Positions 53,435 through 63,817 of a stretch of DNA of 64,000 bases are shown here, piece after piece. How positions within the stretch are numbered: the stretch's first letter is position 1; each line of letters begins with the position of its first letter. The notes beneath the pieces were generated by a model. That model was not told the origin of the DNA. It did not search any database and saw nothing but the letters and a program-made list of their open reading frames with translations. A program made the position numbers and the translations under genes. The DNA lies in assembly GCF_000209655.1 (NCBI RefSeq), contig NC_015458.1, forward strand, positions 434,001-498,000, given 5' to 3'. The stretch comes from Pusillimonas sp. T7-7. GTDB taxonomy: Bacteria > Pseudomonadota > Gammaproteobacteria > Burkholderiales > Burkholderiaceae_B.

Positions 53435-54205
53435 ATGTCCGAGGCTCCCTTAACTGATCGTGGTCAGGTCGCTGAACGCGCAGCCAGCAGCGCTGCGTTC
53501 AGCCCGTTGTACCAGCAGATCAAGGGTTTGCTACTGCAAAGTCTCGACCGGGGCGACTGGAAGCCGGGCGAAGCCATACCCAGCGAACTCGAGCTGGCTG
53601 CTCGTTTTCAGGTCAGCCAGGGTACGGTGCGCAAGGCCATCGATGAGCTGGCCGCCGAAAACCTTTTGCTGCGCCGGCAAGGCAAGGGTACCTTTGTGGC
53701 CACGCACCACGAGGCCAAGGTGCGCTTCCGCTTTTTGCGCCTGACTTCCGACGACGGCAAGCAAGTCGCTTCCGGAAGCCAGATTCTTGAGTGCCGACGG
53801 GTCAAGGCGCCGTCCGATATAGCCGCTTTGCTTGAATTGCGCAGCTCAGACATGGCGATCAATATACGCCGCCTGCTTTCCTTTGATCAGGTTCCCACGA
53901 TTCTTGACGACATCTGGCTGCCCGCTGCGGTGTTTCGGGGGCTTACTGCCGAAACCCTGGCCAGCTACAAGGGGCCGCTATATGCCTGGTTTGAATCCGA
54001 GTTTGGCGTAAGCATGGTACGGGCCGATGAAAAAATCCGCGCCGTAAACGCAGGTGCCGAGGCGGCACAGCTGCTGCAGGTCGAGCCGGGCAGCGCCCTG
54101 CTTCAGGTCGAACGCGTATCGTATACCTATGGCGACCGACCCATGGAAGTGCGCAGGGGTTTGTACGTAACGGAAAGGTTCCATTACCGAAACAGTTTGA
54201 ATTAA
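53435..54205 (+). CDS. GntR-family regulator, HutC subfamily (candidate TCA-cycle regulator)
   Basis: A 256-residue regulator. The N-terminal winged helix covers residues about 22-95 (PLYQQIKGLLLQSLDRGDW, PSELELAARFQVSQGTVRKAI, RRQGKGTFVA). The C-terminal UTRA ligand domain (about 105-250) includes LSFDQVPTILDDIWLPAAVF and LLQVERVSYTYGDRPMEVRRG. The ligand is unknown; other HutC-type proteins bind small carboxylates or sugar phosphates. It lies divergent from mdh and 95 bp before sdhC in the same direction. The duplicated 19-bp box beside it makes it the leading candidate to control mdh, acnB and perhaps sdh-gltA. ATG 53435 fits the family; an ATG 24 bp upstream is possible. Confidence 0.88.
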   Translation: MSEAPLTDRGQVAERAASSAAFSPLYQQIKGLLLQSLDRGDWKPGEAIPSELELAARFQVSQGTVRKAIDELAAENLLLRRQGKGTFVATHHEAKVRFRFLRLTSDDGKQVASGSQILECRRVKAPSDIAALLELRSSDMAINIRRLLSFDQVPTILDDIWLPAAVFRGLTAETLASYKGPLYAWFESEFGVSMVRADEKIRAVNAGAEAAQLLQVEPGSALLQVERVSYTYGDRPMEVRRGLYVTERFHYRNSLN

Positions 54206-54300
54206 AAGGGTCTTTTGGTCGATTTGGTAGAACAGGCTTAAATCGGCGAAAATGCCCGTAGCGCTTTGCAATAAATTATTTTGTTTAACTCGAGGCCATC

Positions 54301-54714
54301 ATGTCCGATTCAGCTTCAAAGCCGCGTCCGCAGTATCGCAATCTCAGCGTACCGCAGATCCTGAGCTACCATCTGCCCCTGGCGGGGAAATCATCCATCA
54401 TGCACCGCGCCAGCGGCGCCTTGTTGTTTCTCTGTATCCCGCTGGTTATCTTGCCGCTGTTCGCGCTTAGCGTGGGCTCGCCCGAAAGCTTTGCCAGCAT
54501 ACAGGACTGGGTAGCCAACCCTTTATGCAAACTGGTTTTGCTGGCCCTTATATGGGGCTACTTGCATCACTTCTGCGCAGGCATCCGTTATCTGGTGCTC
54601 GATCTGCATATCGGCAACGACAAGCATACGGCTCAAAAAACAGCCGGCGTCGTGTTTGGTGTCAGCCTGGCGTTGACTTTGGTGTTTGGTCTTAAATTGT
54701 TTGGGGTGTGGTAA
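54301..54714 (+). CDS. sdhC: Succinate dehydrogenase cytochrome b556 subunit
   Basis: A 137-residue membrane anchor of complex II with three helices. Signature features are the N-terminal RPQYRNLSVPQILSYHLPL, SIMHRASGALLFL (quinone-site Ser/Arg and haem region) and HHFCAGIRYLVLDLHIG with the haem ligand His. It passes electrons from SdhB to ubiquinone. First gene of sdhC-sdhD-sdhA-sdhB-sdhE-gltA; its stop overlaps the sdhD start by one base. Confidence 0.95.
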   Translation: MSDSASKPRPQYRNLSVPQILSYHLPLAGKSSIMHRASGALLFLCIPLVILPLFALSVGSPESFASIQDWVANPLCKLVLLALIWGYLHHFCAGIRYLVLDLHIGNDKHTAQKTAGVVFGVSLALTLVFGLKLFGVW

Positions 54715-55094
54715 TGGCTCAAGAACGCATTGGTGTACGGCGTCATGTCGTCGGCGCGCATTACGGCACACTCGACTTCATCGCACAGCGGGTTACCGCC
54801 ATCATCATGGCCGTTTATACCCTGGTGCTGCTTGGGGGCATTCTGTTCACGCCCGAGCTCAACTACGAGGGCTGGCGTGGCTTGTTCACGTTCACCTGTC
54901 TGAGCCTGCCGGTGGGGCAAATGCTGGCTACGCTGGCCTTTATGTCGCTGGTCTGGCATGCCTGGATAGGTGTGCGCGACATCTGGATGGACTACGTTCG
55001 TTCGGCTGGCTTGCGCCTGTTCCTGCAGGTTCTGACCATCTTGTGGTTGGTCGGCGCCCTTGTTTATTTCGCAAAAATTCTCTGGAGTTTATAA
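54714..55094 (+). CDS. sdhD: Succinate dehydrogenase hydrophobic membrane anchor subunit
   Basis: A 126-residue three-helix protein. IGVRRHVVGAHYGTLDFIAQRVTAIIMAVY at the N-terminus and SLVWHAWIGVRDIWMDYV (haem ligand and quinone-site Tyr/Asp region) are characteristic of SdhD. ATG 54714 shares the last base of the sdhC stop (TAATG); the slightly longer frame from 54708 would begin inside sdhC. sdhA follows after 3 bp. Confidence 0.94.
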   Translation: MAQERIGVRRHVVGAHYGTLDFIAQRVTAIIMAVYTLVLLGGILFTPELNYEGWRGLFTFTCLSLPVGQMLATLAFMSLVWHAWIGVRDIWMDYVRSAGLRLFLQVLTILWLVGALVYFAKILWSL

Positions 55095-55097
55095 GCC

Positions 55098-56873
55098 GTG
55101 GCTGCTGTCAAAAATTCCTTACCACGCCGCCAGTTTGATGTGGTGGTCGTTGGCGCCGGCGGGGCCGGCATGCGTTGCTCATTGCAACTGGCGCAGGCCG
55201 GCCTGTCGGTCGCTGTATTGTCCAAAGTTTTCCCCACGCGTTCGCATACGGTGGCGGCTCAGGGCGGCGTCAGCGCTTCCCTGGGCAACATGAGCGAAGA
55301 CAACTGGTATTGGCATATGTACGATACCGTCAAGGGTTCCGACTGGCTCGGCGACCAGGACGCTATCGAATTCATGTGCCGCGAAGCACCCAATGCGGTC
55401 TACGAACTCGAACACTTTGGCATGCCGTTCGACCGTAATGCCGATGGTACGATTTACCAGCGTCCGTTTGGCGGCCATACGGCCAACTTCGGCGAAAAAC
55501 CAGTACAACGCGCCTGTGCCGCGGCCGACCGTACCGGTCATGCCATGCTTCATACCCTGTACCAGCGCAACGTGGCAGCTCGTACGCAGTTCTTTGTCGA
55601 ATGGATGGCCCTCGACTTGCTGCGCAACGAAGCCGGCGACGTCCTGGGTGTGACCGCGCTCGAAATGGAAACCGGCGAAATCTACGTCCTGGAAGCCAAG
55701 CAGACCGTCCTGGCTACTGGCGGTGCGGGCCGTATCTGGGCAGCGTCCACCAATGCCTTCATCAACACCGGCGACGGCTTGGGTATGGCCGCGCGTGCAG
55801 GACTGCCTTTGCAGGATCTCGAGTTCTGGCAATTCCACCCCACTGGCGTAGCCGGTGCTGGCGTACTCATCACCGAAGGCGTACGGGGCGAGGGCGGTAT
55901 CCTGCTCAATAAAGATGGCGAGCGCTTCATGGAGCGCTATGCACCCACGCTCAAAGACTTGGCGCCACGCGACTTCGTATCGCGCTCGATGGACCAGGAA
56001 ATCAAAGAAGGCCGTGGTTGTGGCGACGGCAGCTACGTAGTGCTCAAGCTGGATCACCTGGGGGCTGAAACCATACAGAAGCGTCTGCCTTCCATTCGTG
56101 AAATCGCCATCAAGTTCGCCAACGTCGATCCCATCAAGGACCCGATCCCGGTCGTACCTACGATCCACTACCAGATGGGTGGCGTTCCCACCAACATCTA
56201 TGGTCAGGTCGTCAGTTACGCCAATGGCGAAACCACGCCGGTCAACGGCCTGTACGCCATCGGCGAATGCGCGGCCACGTCGGTGCATGGCGCCAACCGC
56301 CTGGGCACCAACTCGCTGCTCGACCTTATTGTGTTTGGCCGTTCGGCAGGCAATCACATTGTCGGCACGCACCCCGAGCGTCAGCATGCCCATCAGCCCA
56401 TTCCTGAATCGGCTATCGATTATTCGCTGGATCGCGTCAACAAGATCGAATCGCGTACTTCGGGCGAGAAAACGCAAGACGTCGCCAATGCCATGCGTGT
56501 TTCCATGCAGCACCATTGCGGCGTATTCCGCACGCTCGATCTCTTGGCCAAGGGTGTCGACGCCATCGAAGACATTGCCCAGCAAGTAGACAACATCTAC
56601 TTCAAGGATAAGTCCAAGGTCTTCAATACGGCCCGTGTCGAGGCGCTTGAGGTCTCCAACATGATCGAAGTGGCCAAGGCAACGACCAAGTCGGCAGCCA
56701 ATCGCACTGAAAGCCGTGGCGCGCATGCGCTTAGCGATCATCCCGAGCGTGACGACGAAAACTGGCTGCGCCATACCTTGTGGTTCTCGGAAGGCAGCCG
56801 TCTCGAATACAAGCCGGTCACCATGAAGCCGCTTACCGTAGATAGCTTCCCGCCCAAAGCGCGGACCTTCTAA
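55098..56873 (+). CDS. sdhA: Succinate dehydrogenase flavoprotein subunit
   Basis: A 591-residue flavoprotein that oxidises succinate to fumarate. It has the dinucleotide motif [20 protein letters not shown] and the FAD-attachment region [16 protein letters not shown] with the covalent His. The active-site regions [21 protein letters not shown] and the Arg segment [14 protein letters not shown] are also present. The GTG start (55098) follows GGAG. SdhE, encoded at the end of the operon, would attach the FAD. A 576-codon open frame on the opposite strand is a coding shadow. Confidence 0.97.
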   Translation: MAAVKNSLPRRQFDVVVVGAGGAGMRCSLQLAQAGLSVAVLSKVFPTRSHTVAAQGGVSASLGNMSEDNWYWHMYDTVKGSDWLGDQDAIEFMCREAPNAVYELEHFGMPFDRNADGTIYQRPFGGHTANFGEKPVQRACAAADRTGHAMLHTLYQRNVAARTQFFVEWMALDLLRNEAGDVLGVTALEMETGEIYVLEAKQTVLATGGAGRIWAASTNAFINTGDGLGMAARAGLPLQDLEFWQFHPTGVAGAGVLITEGVRGEGGILLNKDGERFMERYAPTLKDLAPRDFVSRSMDQEIKEGRGCGDGSYVVLKLDHLGAETIQKRLPSIREIAIKFANVDPIKDPIPVVPTIHYQMGGVPTNIYGQVVSYANGETTPVNGLYAIGECAATSVHGANRLGTNSLLDLIVFGRSAGNHIVGTHPERQHAHQPIPESAIDYSLDRVNKIESRTSGEKTQDVANAMRVSMQHHCGVFRTLDLLAKGVDAIEDIAQQVDNIYFKDKSKVFNTARVEALEVSNMIEVAKATTKSAANRTESRGAHALSDHPERDDENWLRHTLWFSEGSRLEYKPVTMKPLTVDSFPPKARTF

Positions 56874-56886
56874 GCAGGATATCGAA

Positions 56887-57603
56887 ATGAGCCAAAAACG
56901 TATCGTCAAATTTGAAATCTATCGCTACGATCCCGACAAGGACGAGCGTCCTTACATGCAGAAGCTCGAAGTCGAGCTCCAGCCTACCGACAAGATGCTG
57001 CTTGATGCCATTATCCGCATCAAGAATGACGTCGACGACAGCCTGGCGCTGCGCCGCTCCTGCCGCGAAGGGGTCTGCGGTTCCGACGCCATGAACATCA
57101 ATGGCAAGAACGGCCTGGCCTGCACGACCAACTTGCTCGAGCTCAAAGAGCCCATCGTGCTCAAGCCTCTGCCCGGGCTGCCTGTCGTGCGCGACCTGAT
57201 CGTCGACATGACGCACTTCTTCAATCAGTATCATTCGATCAAGCCTTTCCTGATCAACGATCAACCGCCGCCCGAAAAAGAGCGCTTGCAAACACCCGAG
57301 GCCCGCGAAGAGCTCGACGGCCTCTATGAGTGCATTTTGTGTGCTTGCTGCTCGACGTCCTGCCCGTCTTTCTGGTGGAACCCCGACAAATTCGTCGGTC
57401 CTGCCGGTCTTTTGCAGGCGTACAGGTTTATTGCAGACAGTCGCGACGAAGCCACCGGCGAGCGCCTCGATAATCTAGAAGATCCTTACCGTCTGTTCCG
57501 TTGCCACACCATCATGAACTGTGCCGATGTCTGTCCGAAGGGGTTGAACCCATCTCATGCCATCGGGAAGATCAAAGAGATGCTGGTTCGTCGTGCAATA
57601 TAA
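56887..57603 (+). CDS. sdhB: Succinate dehydrogenase iron-sulfur subunit
   Basis: A 238-residue protein with three Fe-S clusters. The [2Fe-2S] ligands are in [14 protein letters not shown] and later CT. The [4Fe-4S] and [3Fe-4S] ligands are in [17 protein letters not shown] and [18 protein letters not shown]. It relays electrons from SdhA to the membrane quinone site. The length is typical. It starts 13 bp after sdhA and is followed by sdhE after 15 bp. Confidence 0.97.
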   Translation: MSQKRIVKFEIYRYDPDKDERPYMQKLEVELQPTDKMLLDAIIRIKNDVDDSLALRRSCREGVCGSDAMNINGKNGLACTTNLLELKEPIVLKPLPGLPVVRDLIVDMTHFFNQYHSIKPFLINDQPPPEKERLQTPEAREELDGLYECILCACCSTSCPSFWWNPDKFVGPAGLLQAYRFIADSRDEATGERLDNLEDPYRLFRCHTIMNCADVCPKGLNPSHAIGKIKEMLVRRAI

Positions 57604-57618
57604 GTTTCAGGGCTGCCG

Positions 57619-57879
57619 ATGAGCACGTTATCAGAGCTTGAGCGTGCGCGCCTGCGCTGGCGCGCGCGTCGCGGTCTGCTGGAAAATGACCTGATCATCA
57701 CCCGGTTCCTGGATGAGTACGAAACCGAGTTGACCGACACCGATGTTTCTGCCTTGTCTTTGCTTTTCGAGATGGGCGATAACGAATTGCTTGATGTATT
57801 GCTGGCCAGAACACAGCTGTCTGGCGTGTACGACACGCCCGATATTCACAGGCTGGTTGAGCAGATGCAGAAGCTGTAA
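57619..57879 (+). CDS. sdhE: SdhE flavinylation factor (succinate dehydrogenase assembly factor 2)
   Basis: An 86-residue helical protein that helps attach FAD covalently to SdhA. The key RGxxE motif is seen as ARRGLLENDLII (residues about 17-28), and the acidic DEYETELTD, FEMGDNELLDVLL follow as in known SdhE. It is encoded between sdhB and gltA in one operon, which is its usual place in betaproteobacteria. Confidence 0.95.
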   Translation: MSTLSELERARLRWRARRGLLENDLIITRFLDEYETELTDTDVSALSLLFEMGDNELLDVLLARTQLSGVYDTPDIHRLVEQMQKL

Positions 57880-57897
57880 TTTTTAAGGAAGAATGTG

Positions 57898-59202
57898 ATG
57901 CAATTGTCAGATAAGAAAGCCACGCTATCGTTCTCGGATGGTAGCGCGCCGATAGAATTTCCTGTGTATCAGGGAACTGTCGGTCCTGATGTCATCGATA
58001 TCCGCAAGCTGTATGGCCAGAGTGGTATGTTTACCTACGATCCTGGCTTCCTGTCGACCGCTTCGTGCGAGTCGGGTATTACCTATATTGATGGCGACAA
58101 GGGTCAACTGCTTTATCGTGGCTATCCTATCGATCAGCTTGCGCAGAAATGCGATTTTCTCGATATCTGCTATTTGATCCTGAACGGCGACTTGCCCGAT
58201 GGCGCCCAGAAATCAGAATTCGATTCGCTGGTCACCAATCACACCATGGTGCATGAGCAGATGCGTATCTTCATGCAAGGCTTCCGCCGCGATGCGCATC
58301 CCATGGCTGTGCTCACGGGTTTGGTCGGTGCACTGTCGGCTTTCTATCACGACTCCACCGACATCACCAATCCGCACCACCGCCACGTATCGGCCATCCG
58401 CCTGATCGCCAAGATGCCTACACTGGTGGCCATGGCATACAAGCATTCGCTGGGCCAGCCATACATCTATCCGAAGAACGAGCTGTCGTACACCGGCAAC
58501 TTCCTGCACATGATGTTCGCCACGCCTTGCGAAGACTATAAAGTCAACGAAGTCGTGGAGCGCGCGCTTGATCGTATTTTCATCCTGCACGCTGATCACG
58601 AGCAGAACGCATCCACCTCCACGGTTCGCCTGTGCGGCTCGTCGGGCACCAATCCGTTTGCGGCCATCGCTGCGGGCGTGGGCTGCCTGTGGGGCCCGGC
58701 CCATGGCGGCGCCAACGAGGCCTGCCTGCAAATGCTCGAAGAATTGCAAGCCAATGGCGGTGTCGCCAAAGTCGGCGAGTTTATGGAAAAGGTCAAGGAC
58801 AAGAACTCGGGCGTACGCCTGATGGGCTTTGGCCACCGTGTCTACAAGAACTACGATCCGCGCGCCAAGCTCATGCAGGAAACCTGCAAAGAAGTGCTGT
58901 CGGCACTGGGCCTGGAAAACGATCCCTTGTTCAAGCTGGCCATGGAACTCGAGCGTATTGCACTTGAAGACCCATACTTCGTCGAGCGCAAGCTGTACCC
59001 GAACGTCGACTTCTACTCGGGCATTGTCCAGCGCGCCATTGGCATTCCAACCTCCTTGTTCACCGCCATCTTCGCCTTGGCGCGTACCGTAGGCTGGATC
59101 GCTCAATGGAGCGAAATGCTGTCCGATCCCGATTACAAAATCGGTCGCCCGCGTCAGCTTTACACCGGTTCGCAAACTCGCGACGTATCGGCCAAGCGCT
59201 AA
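57898..59202 (+). CDS. gltA: Citrate synthase (type II)
   Basis: A 434-residue hexameric-type GltA that condenses acetyl-CoA with oxaloacetate. It has the N-terminal beta domain ([21 protein letters not shown]) absent from PrpC, then [23 protein letters not shown], the catalytic His in [18 protein letters not shown], a second His in [15 protein letters not shown], and Asp in [15 protein letters not shown] chose ATG 57898, 7 bp from AAGGAAG; a GTG directly before it is in frame. It is the last gene of the sdh operon and has its own terminator. Confidence 0.97.
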   Translation: MQLSDKKATLSFSDGSAPIEFPVYQGTVGPDVIDIRKLYGQSGMFTYDPGFLSTASCESGITYIDGDKGQLLYRGYPIDQLAQKCDFLDICYLILNGDLPDGAQKSEFDSLVTNHTMVHEQMRIFMQGFRRDAHPMAVLTGLVGALSAFYHDSTDITNPHHRHVSAIRLIAKMPTLVAMAYKHSLGQPYIYPKNELSYTGNFLHMMFATPCEDYKVNEVVERALDRIFILHADHEQNASTSTVRLCGSSGTNPFAAIAAGVGCLWGPAHGGANEACLQMLEELQANGGVAKVGEFMEKVKDKNSGVRLMGFGHRVYKNYDPRAKLMQETCKEVLSALGLENDPLFKLAMELERIALEDPYFVERKLYPNVDFYSGIVQRAIGIPTSLFTAIFALARTVGWIAQWSEMLSDPDYKIGRPRQLYTGSQTRDVSAKR

Positions 59203-59224
59203 TCAGGCGCTGGCAGGACAAGAG

Positions 59225-59257
59225 CGGAGCGCTAAAAAGGGCGCTCCGTTTTTTTTT
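59225..59257 (+). terminator. Rho-independent terminator of the sdh-gltA operon
   Basis: An 8-bp stem CGGAGCGC / GCGCTCCG with an 8-nt loop is followed by nine T, 22 bp after the gltA stop. Confidence 0.92.
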
Positions 59258-59293
59258 GTCTGGTCGGTTTGCGGTAAAAGCGTGAGCCACGAT

Positions 59294-60181
59294 TTAGTGT
59301 GCGGTCAGGATGTATGTCATTAGCTGCCTGACATAAACCGGCAATTCCTTGCTGGAGCGCACACATAAGAGCAGGTCTCGACAGGCCCAGGTATCGGTCA
59401 GGGATATTCGTTTGATGTGTGTGGTTCTAGCCAAACGTACGGCTGTCGCTCTGGGTACTATACCTATGCCAATTCCCTGGCCAACCATTCGGCAAATCGC
59501 ATCCAGGCTGCGCAGACGAACTCGATACCCCAAACGCTTGCCTGCTTTGCGGGCATGGTGCGCAAGATGCTCTTGCAGTGCGCTGCCTTCGGTCAAGCCA
59601 ACAAAGTCATGGTGGGCCACTTCGGCAAGGCTGATCGAATGGCGTTGAGCAAGTTGGTGGTTCGTGGGCACGATCAGTGTGAGCGGATCGGGGCGAAAGG
59701 TGTGGGTTTCCAGGCCTTGCAAGTCAACGGAATCGGCCACGATGCCTATGTCGGCAATGCCGCTGCGTATGGCATCGGCAATGTCGTAACTCATTCTTTC
59801 TTCCAGGTCGACCGATATCTGTGAATGTTGGGCCAGAAAGCCGCCAAGGATATCGGGCAGATATTCGCTAAGCGCAGACGTATTGCACAGCAGGCGTACA
59901 TGCCCTTTCAGGCCCTGGCCGTAAAGGTCAAGCTCGCCCCGCATGCGGTCGACTTGTTGCAGCACAGAGCGTGCATGATGCAGCAAAGTCCGGCCAGCGG
60001 GCGTTACTTGTACACCACGGCGGCCACGCAGCAGCAGCGCTACGCCCACGGCATCCTCCATGCCCTTCACGCGCTCGCTGGCAGATGCCAGCGTCATGTG
60101 TGATCGCTGGGCCCCATCGGTTATTGTTCCTGCCTCGTGGATGTTCAGGAACAGACGCAGGTCGGTCAGGTCGAAACGCAT
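59294..60181 (-). CDS. LysR-family transcriptional regulator
   Basis: A 295-residue regulator with an N-terminal HTH (DLRLFLNIHEAGTITDGAQRSH, then LASASERVKGMEDAVGVALLLRG) and a substrate-binding-like effector domain (CNTSALSEYLPDILGGFLAQH, LIVPTNHQLAQRH). It is divergent from the TauE-family exporter gene, and direct repeats lie in the 138-bp gap between them, so it most likely controls that gene. The inducer is unknown. The pair is inserted between gltA and maeB/sucA. Confidence 0.93.
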   Translation of the reverse strand: MRFDLTDLRLFLNIHEAGTITDGAQRSHMTLASASERVKGMEDAVGVALLLRGRRGVQVTPAGRTLLHHARSVLQQVDRMRGELDLYGQGLKGHVRLLCNTSALSEYLPDILGGFLAQHSQISVDLEERMSYDIADAIRSGIADIGIVADSVDLQGLETHTFRPDPLTLIVPTNHQLAQRHSISLAEVAHHDFVGLTEGSALQEHLAHHARKAGKRLGYRVRLRSLDAICRMVGQGIGIGIVPRATAVRLARTTHIKRISLTDTWACRDLLLCVRSSKELPVYVRQLMTYILTAH

Positions 60182-60223
60182 GAAAAATCATAGCATGCGT
60201 TCCAGTCTTAGGATAAGGCTGGG

Positions 60224-60276
60224 CCTGAGGCTGGCTTAGACAAAGCCGCATTTCCCTGAGGCTGGACAGGCCTCAG
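60224..60276. promoter_or_regulatory. Repeats between LysR and TauE-family genes
   Basis: CCTGAGGCTGG occurs twice (60224-60234 and 60255-60265). The second copy also forms an inverted repeat with GCCTCAG (60256-60262 with 60270-60276). A candidate LysR operator in the divergent promoter region. Confidence 0.4.
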
Positions 60277-60319
60277 AATAGCCATGATTCTTACTATACA
60301 ACCTGGCCCGGAGCCGCCG

Positions 60320-61087
60320 ATGATGCTGACCGAAATGTTTGATGGCTACACCTGGCAGATGTTCTTGCTGGTGGCGATGGTGTTTGTTCTGGCGGGCTTG
60401 GTGAAAGGAGTTGTGGGGCTGGGCCTTCCGACTATATCGATGGCCTTGCTGTCCATTTTCATGATTCCGGCGCAGGCCGCCGCCTTGCTGGTGATTCCAT
60501 CCCTGGTCACAAACGTTTGGCAAACCCGGCCTTTTCATAGTCTTATGCCCATGCTGAAACGCATCGCTGGCATGCAGCTGGGAGTTGCCGCGGGCACGCT
60601 GGCGGGCGCAGCGGTCCTTGGTGCGCCCGCCGGAGCCTGGGCTGCAGTGTCGTTGGGCGTGGCGCTGATAGCCTATTCGGCATGGGCGCTGTTTGGCAAG
60701 CCTTTGGCCATACCTGTCGATGCGGAAAAATGGCTGGGACTGCTCGTGGGTATCGTAACGGGCTTCATTACGGCAGCAACCGGCGTATTCGTTGTGCCTG
60801 CCGTGCCTTACCTGCAATCTCTGGGGCTGGCGCGTGATGAGCTGATCCAGGCCATGGGTGTATCGTTCACCGTGTCCACGGTGGCCTTGGCTGCCGGGCT
60901 GTGGCTGAATGACAGCTATTCCATGGGTGCGGTAGGTGCGTCGCTGATTATGCTGGTTCCCGCCTTGCTAGGAATGGGCGTCGGCCAGCGCTTGCGTCAA
61001 TCACTGGTTCCGGCGGTTTTCCGGCGCTGCTTCTTGATCAGTCTGGTTATTGTTGGGGTTTATCTGGCTGTTAATGGCTTGTTATAG
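60320..61087 (+). CDS. TauE/SafE-family anion exporter
   Basis: A 255-residue membrane protein of about eight helices in two homologous halves. FVLAGLVKGVVGLGLPTISMALLS at the N-terminus and GIVTGFITAATGVFVVPAVPYLQSLGL in the middle are the paired TauE motifs. The family exports sulfite, sulfoacetate or organic anions. ATG 60320 is preceded by GGAG at 6 bp and begins just before the first helix. An ATG 36 bp upstream is in frame but lacks a ribosome site. It is presumably controlled by the divergent LysR gene; the substrate is unknown. Confidence 0.88.
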   Translation: MMLTEMFDGYTWQMFLLVAMVFVLAGLVKGVVGLGLPTISMALLSIFMIPAQAAALLVIPSLVTNVWQTRPFHSLMPMLKRIAGMQLGVAAGTLAGAAVLGAPAGAWAAVSLGVALIAYSAWALFGKPLAIPVDAEKWLGLLVGIVTGFITAATGVFVVPAVPYLQSLGLARDELIQAMGVSFTVSTVALAAGLWLNDSYSMGAVGASLIMLVPALLGMGVGQRLRQSLVPAVFRRCFLISLVIVGVYLAVNGLL

Positions 61088-61203
61088 GAAAGCATGGATG
61101 CTGGCTCATTCCAAAGTCGCCGCAGCCCGGCACACTACACCCAGCAAACAGCACAGAAATCAGATTACTGCACCGCTTGCCGAGCATCAGTAAACAACAG
61201 CGC

Positions 61204-63501
61204 TTACAGCTGAACCTGTCCAGCCTCCTGCTGCGCGTCCACCACCGCCAATGCCGTCATATTCACAATCCGGCGCACAGTGGAACTGGTCGTCAGAATA
61301 TGCACTGGCCGCGCCGCGCCCAGCAGTACAGGCCCCATCGCCACACCATTGCTGCCCGTCATCTTCAGCATGTTGTAGGTGATATTGCCCGTATCCAGAT
61401 TAGGCATGATCAGCAAATTCGCCGGCCCCTTCAAGGACGAATCGGGAAAGGCTTTCAGGCGAGTTTTTTCCGATAGCGCCGAGTCAGCATGCATTTCGCC
61501 ATCGACCTCAAGCTCGGGTGCGCGTTCGGCAATAATCCGGCGAGCCTCCGCCATCTTGCGCGACGATGCAGTCGAGCGGCTGCCGAAGTTCGAATGCGAC
61601 AACAGCGCTACCTTGGGCACCACGCCAAAACGGTATACCTCTTGAGCAGCCTGTATGGTCATATCGGCGACCTGTTCGGCCGTCGGATCCTCGTTGACAT
61701 GCGTGTCGCATATGAACAGCGTCTGGGTAGGCAGCATCAGCACATTCATGGCCGCATAGGTTTTCGCGCCTTCCTTCAGGCCTATGACCTCGTCCACATA
61801 CCTGAGCTGGTTGTCGAAGCGGCTGGTGACCCCGCAAATCATGGCATCGGCATCACCACGCTGCAGCAGCATGACGCCAATCAGTGAGTTGTGCTTGCGT
61901 ACCATCGCCTTGGCGATATCAGGAGTGATGCCATCACGCCCCTTCATCTTGTAATAGGCCGACCAGGTTTCATTGAAACGTGCGTCGTCTTCTGGGTCGA
62001 CAACTTCAAAATCCGTGCCGGCGTTAAGACGCAGACCGAATTTCTTGATACGCATCTCGATGACTGCCGGGCGTCCTACCAGTATGGGATGGGCGAACTG
62101 TTCGTCCACGACAGTCTGGGCTGCGCGCAGTACACGCTCGTCCTCGCCATCGGCGTATATGACCCGCTTCGGCGCGCTCTTGGCCTGCATGAAAAGAGGA
62201 CGCATCAGTTGCCCGGTGTGGTAGACCAGGCTCATGAGCTTCTGGCGATAGGCCTCCAGGTCGGCAATGGGACGCTTGGCAACGCCAGAGGCTGCAGCGG
62301 CTTCGGCTACGGCAGGAGCAATCTTGATGATAAGGCGTGGATCGAATGGCTTGGGAATAATGTAGTCGGGACCGAAGCTGAGTTCTTCGCCCGCATACGC
62401 TATGGCTACTTCATCGTTCTGTTCGGCTTCGGCCAGTTCAGCAATGGCTTTCACGCAGGCCAGCTTCATTTCTTCGTTGATGACCGTGGCGCCCGCATCC
62501 ATGGCGCCTCGGAAAATGAAGGGAAAGCACAAAACGTTGTTCACCTGATTGGGGTAGTCGGAACGGCCGGTGGCAATAATGCAGTCGGGCCGTGCCGCTT
62601 TGGCTACTTCAGGGCGGATTTCGGGTTCGGGATTGGCCAGCGCCAGAATCAACGGTTGGGGCGCCATGGTTTTGACCATATCGGCCGACAGGACTCCGGG
62701 CGCAGAACACCCCAGGAATACGTCGGCGTCCTGGCATACATCAGCCAGCGTTCGGGCCGTGGTTTCTTGCGCGTAGCGTGCCTTGTTCGGTTCCATGCCT
62801 TCTTCACGGCCTTTGCTAATCACACCGCGTGAGTCGACGACATAGATATTTGCGGGTTTCACACCCAGGTGGACCAGCAAGTCCAGGCAAGCAATGGCGG
62901 CAGCACCGGCCCCCGAGCACACCAGCTTCACCTCTTCGAGTTTCTTGCCCACAACTTTCAGGCCGTTCAGGATGGCGGCCGAAGAAATAATGGCCGTTCC
63001 GTGCTGATCGTCGTGGAAAACAGGAATTTTCATGCGTTCGCGCAGCTTCTTTTCTATATAGAAGCACTCGGGCGCCTTGATGTCTTCAAGATTGACGCCA
63101 CCCAGCGTGGGTTCCAGCGCGGCGATGATGTCGACCAGTTTGTCGGGGTCGGTTTCGGCCAGTTCGATATCGAAAACGTCGATGCCGGCGAATTTCTTGA
63201 ACAGGCAACCCTTGCCCTCCATGACGGGTTTGGCTGCCAACGGGCCGATATTCCCCAGACCCAATACCGCTGTTCCGTTGGTGATGACTCCTACAAGATT
63301 GGAGCGCGAGGTGTACATGGAGGCCGCATCTTCGCCATTTTCATGGATACTCATGCACGCGAACGCGACGCCGGGCGAGTACGCCAGCGATAGGTCGTCT
63401 TGGTTGGCCAGGGGTTTGGTCGGCATGACCGATATTTTTCCGGGGACCGGATTTGCGTGGTAGTCGAGGGCCAATTTGGCGAGATCGGCTGTGGCGTCCA
63501 T
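61204..63501 (-). CDS. maeB: NADP-dependent malic enzyme (MaeB type, malic + phosphotransacetylase-like domains)
   Basis: A 765-residue multidomain protein. The N-terminal malic domain (about 1-170) has [34 protein letters not shown], and the metal and catalytic segment [12 protein letters not shown]. The NAD(P) domain follows ([16 protein letters not shown]). The C-terminal half (about 430-765) is phosphotransacetylase-like ([28 protein letters not shown]), probably regulatory, since acetyl-CoA inhibits E. coli MaeB through it. It decarboxylates malate to pyruvate with NADPH formation. It is divergent from sucA and lies in the TCA gene block. Confidence 0.96.
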   Translation of the reverse strand: MDATADLAKLALDYHANPVPGKISVMPTKPLANQDDLSLAYSPGVAFACMSIHENGEDAASMYTSRSNLVGVITNGTAVLGLGNIGPLAAKPVMEGKGCLFKKFAGIDVFDIELAETDPDKLVDIIAALEPTLGGVNLEDIKAPECFYIEKKLRERMKIPVFHDDQHGTAIISSAAILNGLKVVGKKLEEVKLVCSGAGAAAIACLDLLVHLGVKPANIYVVDSRGVISKGREEGMEPNKARYAQETTARTLADVCQDADVFLGCSAPGVLSADMVKTMAPQPLILALANPEPEIRPEVAKAARPDCIIATGRSDYPNQVNNVLCFPFIFRGAMDAGATVINEEMKLACVKAIAELAEAEQNDEVAIAYAGEELSFGPDYIIPKPFDPRLIIKIAPAVAEAAAASGVAKRPIADLEAYRQKLMSLVYHTGQLMRPLFMQAKSAPKRVIYADGEDERVLRAAQTVVDEQFAHPILVGRPAVIEMRIKKFGLRLNAGTDFEVVDPEDDARFNETWSAYYKMKGRDGITPDIAKAMVRKHNSLIGVMLLQRGDADAMICGVTSRFDNQLRYVDEVIGLKEGAKTYAAMNVLMLPTQTLFICDTHVNEDPTAEQVADMTIQAAQEVYRFGVVPKVALLSHSNFGSRSTASSRKMAEARRIIAERAPELEVDGEMHADSALSEKTRLKAFPDSSLKGPANLLIMPNLDTGNITYNMLKMTGSNGVAMGPVLLGAARPVHILTTSSTVRRIVNMTALAVVDAQQEAGQVQL

Positions 63502-63817
63502 GGTGGCGTGCTCCTGCTAAAAATACACAAATAAATTCAGGCAAAAATTAACTGCATAATGCGCGTTTGTGTGAAGAATATCCTGATTCATGCAAAGCTG
63601 TTTGTTAATGCCAACGCTTTCTGTGAATTGTCCGTCATTTCCAGTCTTCGGGTTTATCCTTTGTAACTTCACGGGTATACTACTCTGAATACGGCTTATC
63701 AAGGCGTCGTACGTTGCCTTCTGCCCCCGCTATCCGCTAAACGGTCTGGCCGTGTTGCGGAAGGTTGTTCCCTGCATCAATAACGAGTGAAGCACTCGAA
63801 TTAGGTGAAGCGCATAT
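63502..63817. other. 316-bp gap between maeB and sucA: predicted sucA promoter and leader
   Basis: No gene is seen here. TTTATC (63653-63658) and TATACT (63676-63681), 17 bp apart, are a plausible sigma-70 promoter on the plus strand. They give a leader of about 130 nt. The leader ends with a small hairpin CGAGTG-AAG-CACTCG just before the AGGTGAAG ribosome site. The 19-bp acnB/mdh box does not occur in it. Confidence 0.45.

Noticed and set aside
55179..56909. 576-codon open frame opposite sdhA
   Set aside because: Residues are not protein-like (His/Val/Gly runs), sdhA is certain on the plus strand, and the frame is a by-product of its codon use.
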